The translations under genes were made by a program, and so were the position numbers. A DNA stretch of 64,000 bases from JAIQFL01 sp035295745 (GTDB lineage Bacteria; Acidobacteriota; Terriglobia; Bryobacterales; Bryobacteraceae), in the NCBI GenBank assembly GCA_035295745.1, contig DATGIL010000100.1, forward strand, positions 1-64,000, in the 5' to 3' direction. Positions 60,187-64,000 of this stretch are shown piece by piece; within the stretch, counting starts at the first letter, position 1, and each line of letters starts with the position of its first letter. Under the pieces are notes generated by a model that saw only the letters and a list, made by a program, of their open reading frames with translations, searched no databases and was not told where the DNA came from.

Positions 60187-60378
60187 GCCAGCGCCATCGG
60201 GAAGACCTGAAGCTATTCTGATGGAATCGCTGTAGGGACCGTCCGCCTGGGCCTTCCCCATTGCGACGTGCTGTTTGCCATTGGGGAAGCCGGTCAGACA
60301 TCCAGCAGCGGTTTATCGGGATTTATCGGGGATGGCAGTTCGTAGGAGACCGTCGAGAGTATCCTGTTCTTAAGACCG

Positions 60379-61650
60379 ATGCGCACCTACTTCCATGTCG
60401 ACATGGACGCCTTTTTCGTGTCCGTGGAAGAGCTGTTCGATCCCACACTCAAGGGCAAGCCCGTAGTCGTTGGGGGACGCGCCAACGAGCGCGGCGTCGT
60501 CTCGGCGGCATCGTATGCGGCGCGCAAGTTCGGCGTGCATTCCGCCATGCCGCTCCGCACCGCATACAAACTGTGCCCCCAGGCGATCTTCGTGGAAGGC
60601 CACCCGGACCGCTATCGCGAGTACTCGCACCGGGTGTACGATGTGCTCCACTCGTTTTCGCCCCTGGTCGAAATGGCGTCGGTCGACGAGGCTTATCTCG
60701 ATATGACCGGAACGCAGCGGCTCTACGGCCCTCCTTTGCGCGCCGCGCACTTGCTGCACCAGCGCATGAAAGAAACGACCCAATTGAATTGCTCGATCGG
60801 CATCGCCGCGGCTCGCCTGGTCGCCAAGATCAGCTCGGATCAGGCCAAGCCGAACGGGGTCCTGTGGGTGATTCCGGGGCAGGAGCCGGCGTTCCTGGCG
60901 CCTCTCGACGTGCGCCGAGTGCCGGGTGTGGGGAAGGTCACCGAGCGGAACCTGCACGCGCTGGGCATTCGCAAGGTAGGGGATCTGGCGCGCCTCGATG
61001 AAGGTTTTCTGGAGCAGCGCTTCGGTAAGTGGGGATTGGCACTGGCCGGGAAATCGCGCGGACTCGATGCGGGGGGCTGGTTTGATACCCCGATCGGCGA
61101 AGAGGAAGGACCCAAGTCGATCAGCCACGAGCACACGTTTTCCGAAGATACTCCTGATGTGGCGCAGTTGGAGTCGACTTTGGCAAGGCTCTGCGAAATG
61201 GTGGGGCGCCGCTTGCGCGAGCAGCACTTGCAAGCGCGGACATTGCAGCTCAAACTACGTTACTCCGATTTCTCCACCATCACGCGCGCACATTCCCTGC
61301 CGCGTGCCACCCAGATCGATACCGAGATGTTCGAGGAGATACGAGAGCTGTTTCGTGCCAATTGGAAGCCTGGGGCGGCCGTGCGGCTGCTTGGCGTCCA
61401 TGCCTCGGGCTGGGGCGGCGATGCGGAACAGCTCAGCCTGATCGACGAAGAGCAGCATGATCGTTGGACTCAGACCATGGCGGCTGCCGACCGTATGCGG
61501 GACCGGTTCGGAGAATCGGCGGTGTCCTTAGCTGCCAGCATGCGAGGCAAGTTTCGCGAAAAAACGCACGAAAACCCCATCGGATTGCCTGGAAAAAGGA
61601 ACTTACCGACTCTTCCCGCTGGCCCGAATGACGGAAAGAAAACACCTTAG
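60379..61650 (+). CDS. dinB: DNA polymerase IV (Y-family, translesion)
   Basis: 423 residues. Catalytic motifs intact: first Asp in FHVDMDAFF (residue about 9), SVDEAYLDM (about 108). The little-finger domain runs about 240-350. QLSLI near residue 354 fits the beta-clamp-binding box, followed by a disordered tail of about 65 residues. Error-prone bypass of damaged template, normally under SOS control; no LexA box is recognisable with certainty in the short upstream gap. Confidence 0.93.
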   Translation: MRTYFHVDMDAFFVSVEELFDPTLKGKPVVVGGRANERGVVSAASYAARKFGVHSAMPLRTAYKLCPQAIFVEGHPDRYREYSHRVYDVLHSFSPLVEMASVDEAYLDMTGTQRLYGPPLRAAHLLHQRMKETTQLNCSIGIAAARLVAKISSDQAKPNGVLWVIPGQEPAFLAPLDVRRVPGVGKVTERNLHALGIRKVGDLARLDEGFLEQRFGKWGLALAGKSRGLDAGGWFDTPIGEEEGPKSISHEHTFSEDTPDVAQLESTLARLCEMVGRRLREQHLQARTLQLKLRYSDFSTITRAHSLPRATQIDTEMFEEIRELFRANWKPGAAVRLLGVHASGWGGDAEQLSLIDEEQHDRWTQTMAAADRMRDRFGESAVSLAASMRGKFREKTHENPIGLPGKRNLPTLPAGPNDGKKTP

Positions 61651-61763
61651 CTGGGCCGACCCATCTTTTGGCCATTTTGCTAAATCTTGTGGTTTTTGTC
61701 ATTGTTCTTTAGCTCTACTGCATTTAAAATTAAGTAAGACTTAATGATGAAGGAGCGCGCACA

Positions 61764-62162
61764 ATGAGATCCCGGATTCTCTTCATTTCCGGGCATCGCG
61801 ACGATGCCCGCAACCTTTCGCAGATGGTGGAAGGACTTCCCTTAGTCATAGACCACGCGGGAACCCTCCACCACGCGCGCACCATGCTTCGCCAAACGGA
61901 TTTCGATGCAATCTTGACCGAAGCCCAACTTGCCGACGGCAATTGGACCGATGCATTACACCTGGCGCGGGAGTGCCCGCGAGAACTCGAGACGATTGTC
62001 ACCGATCCGCATGCCGACGCCCGGCTTTGGTCGGAAGTGCTCAATATGGGCGCTTACGACGTGCTTGCACAGCCATACTACCGGCCAGAGGTGCGGCGGA
62101 TCTTGTACAACGCTTGCTGCCGGCCAGGGTACGAATATCACCATATGGCGGCAGCGGGTTAG
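61764..62162 (+). CDS. Degenerate receiver-domain protein lacking the phospho-acceptor Asp
   Basis: 132 residues, a single receiver-like fold. The acid pair is present (HRDDA, Asp13-Asp14) and a Thr in the switch position (T80 in IVTDP). The phospho-acceptor is Glu53 (AILTEAQLADG) instead of Asp, and the conserved Lys of K-P is Gln103 (LAQP). Such a domain cannot be phosphorylated normally; Glu may mimic the phosphorylated state. No output domain. ATG 61764 is preceded by GAAGGAG. It stands between dinB and a small membrane gene, so partner kinases are unknown. Confidence 0.7.
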   Translation: MRSRILFISGHRDDARNLSQMVEGLPLVIDHAGTLHHARTMLRQTDFDAILTEAQLADGNWTDALHLARECPRELETIVTDPHADARLWSEVLNMGAYDVLAQPYYRPEVRRILYNACCRPGYEYHHMAAAG

Positions 62163-62193
62163 GCGTCTCTTCTGAATTTGCGACCCTGGATGA

Positions 62194-62406
62194 TTACCGT
62201 TTGGGCAGCCGCCCGAGGTACCCTTTTTTGACGATTTGGACAAATGCAGCCGCGATTAGAATCGAGGTCGCAAGAGTCCCACCCACCAGATACTCCAACG
62301 GAGTGCGAGGTTCGGAAAAGGCCCAGTAACCGAGCAATGCTAAGAGCAGCGTCAGGACGGCAGACTTTACAGCAAGCCGTATGCCGTGCCTGGTTTGCGG
62401 GGTCAA
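62194..62406 (-). CDS. Small two-helix membrane protein
   Basis: 70 residues from ATG 62406 (the frame is open to 62428). TM segments at about 12-29 (AVKSAVLTLLLALLGYWAF) and 40-60 (VGGTLATSILIAAAFVQIV), basic tail KKGYLGRLPKR. No family recognised. Convergent with the receiver-like gene, divergent from the lipoprotein gene. Confidence 0.5.
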   Translation of the reverse strand: MTPQTRHGIRLAVKSAVLTLLLALLGYWAFSEPRTPLEYLVGGTLATSILIAAAFVQIVKKGYLGRLPKR

Positions 62407-62464
62407 GGTTCCATTTTATCGCTCTCATGGCTGGTTGGGCCGGTTGTTAAAATAGCGGTGACGG

Positions 62465-63745
62465 GTGCACTTCGGAATCATCAGCAGGATCGGGCTGGCG
62501 CTGACGCTGGCGGCGGCTTTCTCCGCCTGCCGGCATGGGACACCTCGCGCACCCGCGATCGGTGAAGCCTTCGTAGGACCCGGTACCCTGAAGATTCGCA
62601 ACGATATTCCCCTGACGGCACCCACGGTCGCGACGGTGAAGCACGGCGATCGGCTGGAGATATTGACGCGCCGCCGCAGATTCATGCGGGTCCGGACCCC
62701 CAACGGGGCCGAGGGTTGGACCGACGAGCGGCAATTATTGGCAGCCGAGGACATGACTTACCTGCGCGATCTGGCGGCGCGCGCCTCTAAGATGCCGGTG
62801 CAGGGACAAGGAACTACCTACTCCGACCTGAATGTCCACACCCAGCCATCGCGGACGGCTCCCAGTTTCTTCCAGATCAAAGAAAAGGAGAAAGTGGACG
62901 TGCTGATGCACGTGGTCACGCCGCGTGTCGACACACCCCGCAAGCCCCTTCTGCCGCCACCACCGAAGAAGCAGAAGTCCGCACCCAAGAAGACCGCGGC
63001 GAAGGAGCCGAAATATCCGCCACCGCCGATGCCAAAGCCGCCGGGTCCGCCGCCCAACTGGGAGGAGCTTTCCAAGACACCACGGTCCGAAGAGGACACT
63101 CCACCCCCAGACGAGGAGGTCGAACAAAAGCCGACTCCGCAAGATGAGTGGAGCCTGGTGCGCAACCGCGAGGGCCAGTCCGGCTGGATTCTGACGCGCC
63201 GGCTGGTGATGGCGATCCCGGACGAAGTGGCGCAGTATGCGGAAGGCCGCCGGATCGTTTCGTATTTCCCGATCGGACAGATGTATGATGGCGACCTGAC
63301 GAAATCGGTGTGGCTTTGGACCACAACCGCCGATGGCACGGCCGACTACGACTTCGACAGCTTCCGGGTCTTCACCTGGAGCCTGCGGCATCATCGTTAT
63401 GAAACCGCCCACATCGAACGCAATGTGCGCGGTTACTCCCCTGTACTGCTCAAGGACATTCCGTATGCGGGTACTGGCAGGGGCGACGCTGCCACCAGCG
63501 GCAAATATCCCGGCTTTTCGATCTGCATGGAGAATCGTGCAGGGGAGCGCGTCCGGCGCGAGTTCGTGCTGCTCACCAACATCATTCGTTATGCCGGCGA
63601 GCAGCCCTGCGAGCCTCCCGTTCCCTTCGACGTGACGAAACCTCCGGCGCCATTGAAAACCGCGCCTGAGCCGGTCACGCCTCCGCCGGCGCCCTCGTTT
63701 TTTCAACGCATGAAACAGCGGGTACGGGGAGTGTTCGGCAAATAG
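62465..63745 (+). CDS. Lipoprotein with SH3-type domains and Pro-rich linker
   Basis: 426 residues from GTG 62465. Lipoprotein signal with lipobox FSAC (Cys about 22). A first SH3-like domain is at about 35-95 (TVKHGDRLEILTRRRRFMRVRT, GAEGWTDERQLL), a second about 115-240 (LNVHTQPSRTAPSFFQIK, GQSGWILTRRLVM), separated by a long Pro/Lys/Glu linker (about 155-215). The C-terminal third (about 245-400; YFPIGQMYDGDLTKSVWLWTT) is unknown. Bacterial SH3 domains often bind peptidoglycan; a periplasmic envelope role is inferred. Confidence 0.75.
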   Translation: MHFGIISRIGLALTLAAAFSACRHGTPRAPAIGEAFVGPGTLKIRNDIPLTAPTVATVKHGDRLEILTRRRRFMRVRTPNGAEGWTDERQLLAAEDMTYLRDLAARASKMPVQGQGTTYSDLNVHTQPSRTAPSFFQIKEKEKVDVLMHVVTPRVDTPRKPLLPPPPKKQKSAPKKTAAKEPKYPPPPMPKPPGPPPNWEELSKTPRSEEDTPPPDEEVEQKPTPQDEWSLVRNREGQSGWILTRRLVMAIPDEVAQYAEGRRIVSYFPIGQMYDGDLTKSVWLWTTTADGTADYDFDSFRVFTWSLRHHRYETAHIERNVRGYSPVLLKDIPYAGTGRGDAATSGKYPGFSICMENRAGERVRREFVLLTNIIRYAGEQPCEPPVPFDVTKPPAPLKTAPEPVTPPPAPSFFQRMKQRVRGVFGK

Positions 63746-63746
63746 C

Positions 63747-64000
63747 TCAGGCGTGGGCCGGCAACTGCTCCGGCATGGGAAAGCGGCGCGAGAACCAGAA
63801 AGCGTAAGGTGTGGGCCCGTGCTCCTGAAAATACTCCAGGCGCTGGCGTGCTTCGGCCACGGTCGGCTGGTGTCCCGCAGGCACCCACCACATGCAGTAG
63901 GTCGCCTTGTCCATCTTCTCGAACCAGCGCGCCTTGTCGCGGATCAGGTCCTTGTGCTGCGACGCGTAGGCGTAGTTGCGCAGGGCATCGATCGACTCCC
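63747..64000 (-). CDS. DUF3291-family protein (partial, 5' end outside the window)
   Basis: The last 84 residues are present: ESIDALRNYAYASQHKDLIR, KARWFEKMDKATYCMWWVPA, GHQPTVAEARQRLEYFQEHG and PTPYAFWFSRRFP, then TGA at 63747-63749. This is the C-terminal half of the DUF3291 monooxygenase-like ferredoxin fold (WWVPAGHxPTxxEAxxRLxxLxxHGPT). Convergent with the lipoprotein gene. Function unknown. Confidence 0.7.
   Translation of the reverse strand, partial: ESIDALRNYAYASQHKDLIRDKARWFEKMDKATYCMWWVPAGHQPTVAEARQRLEYFQEHGPTPYAFWFSRRFPMPEQLPAHA

Noticed and set aside
60001..60261. 86-residue minus-strand frame overlapping the dehydratase start
   Set aside because: No ribosome-binding site; looks like the antisense of a more protein-like plus-strand frame at 60013-60186.

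Overview
The window looks like chromosome from an Acidobacteriota soil bacterium, most likely of the Bryobacterales/'Solibacter' group. The pointers are lineage-typical families: two TIGR03435 proteins, an 'acidobacterial duplicated orphan permease' (ADOP) and the remnant of a second one, a winged-helix/beta-propeller regulator, a HAF-repeat protein and many secreted enzymes. Coding GC is high, and several starts appear to be GTG or TTG. No rRNA, tRNA, CRISPR array or intact insertion sequence was seen.

Layout. 1-5.3 kb: a GH106-type glycoside hydrolase whose 5' end lies on a palindromic inverted-repeat element, followed by gene wreckage: a frameshifted EamA-type transporter, and a Gfo/Idh/MocA dehydrogenase with two in-frame amber codons whose 3' end is joined to the tail of a VapC toxin and a gutted type I methyltransferase (hsdM). 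5.3-10.2 kb (-): a tightly overlapping export operon of three HlyD/MacA-like adaptors and a MacB-like permease without an ATPase. 10.4-15.7 kb: an unknown protein, a small membrane protein, asparagine synthase and a GT39-like glycosyltransferase. 15.7-20.1 kb: a TIGR03435 protein, a MerR-like regulator coupled to a VIT/VWA protein, and a MazF-like toxin-antitoxin pair. 20.4-24.4 kb (-): a periplasmic sugar/alcohol oxidation operon (gluconate-dehydrogenase subunit 3-like, GMC oxidoreductase, PQQ beta-propeller).

24.5-36.9 kb is mixed housekeeping: a redoxin/TIGR03435 fusion, HNH nuclease, HugZ-like protein, DinB-fold protein, bifunctional-nuclease (DUF151) gene coupled to miaB, an orphan Cas6-like protein divergent from an AraC regulator, cupin, SDR, methionine aminopeptidase, GT4 glycosyltransferase and an HPr-kinase-like protein. 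37.2-41.1 kb: the winged-helix/propeller regulator and the HAF-repeat protein. 41.1-45.6 kb is a second wreckage zone: a broken MazF-like toxin, a short antitoxin, an integrase remnant, a 164-bp duplication that also fused antitoxin sequence to the tail of a second ADOP permease, and short motifs like IS21-family ends; an intact polysaccharide deacetylase sits inside it.

45.6-64 kb: secreted alpha/beta hydrolase, YwqG/DUF1963 protein, lipocalin-like protein, full-length ADOP permease, an acidobacterial protein behind two tandem hairpins, an unusual nucleotidyltransferase-MFS fusion preceded by a second copy of the palindromic element, a secreted dehydrogenase, a cytochrome c/copper-monooxygenase-like protein with a secreted partner, threonine dehydratase, DNA polymerase IV, a receiver-like protein lacking its phospho-acceptor Asp, an SH3-type lipoprotein and a partial DUF3291 gene.

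I found no single large undescribed system. The most original items are the repeated palindromic element upstream of two genes, the NTP_transf_5-MFS fusion, the degenerate receiver, the tandem hairpin leader at 51.44-51.52 kb, and the two scars of former defence/toxin-antitoxin islands.
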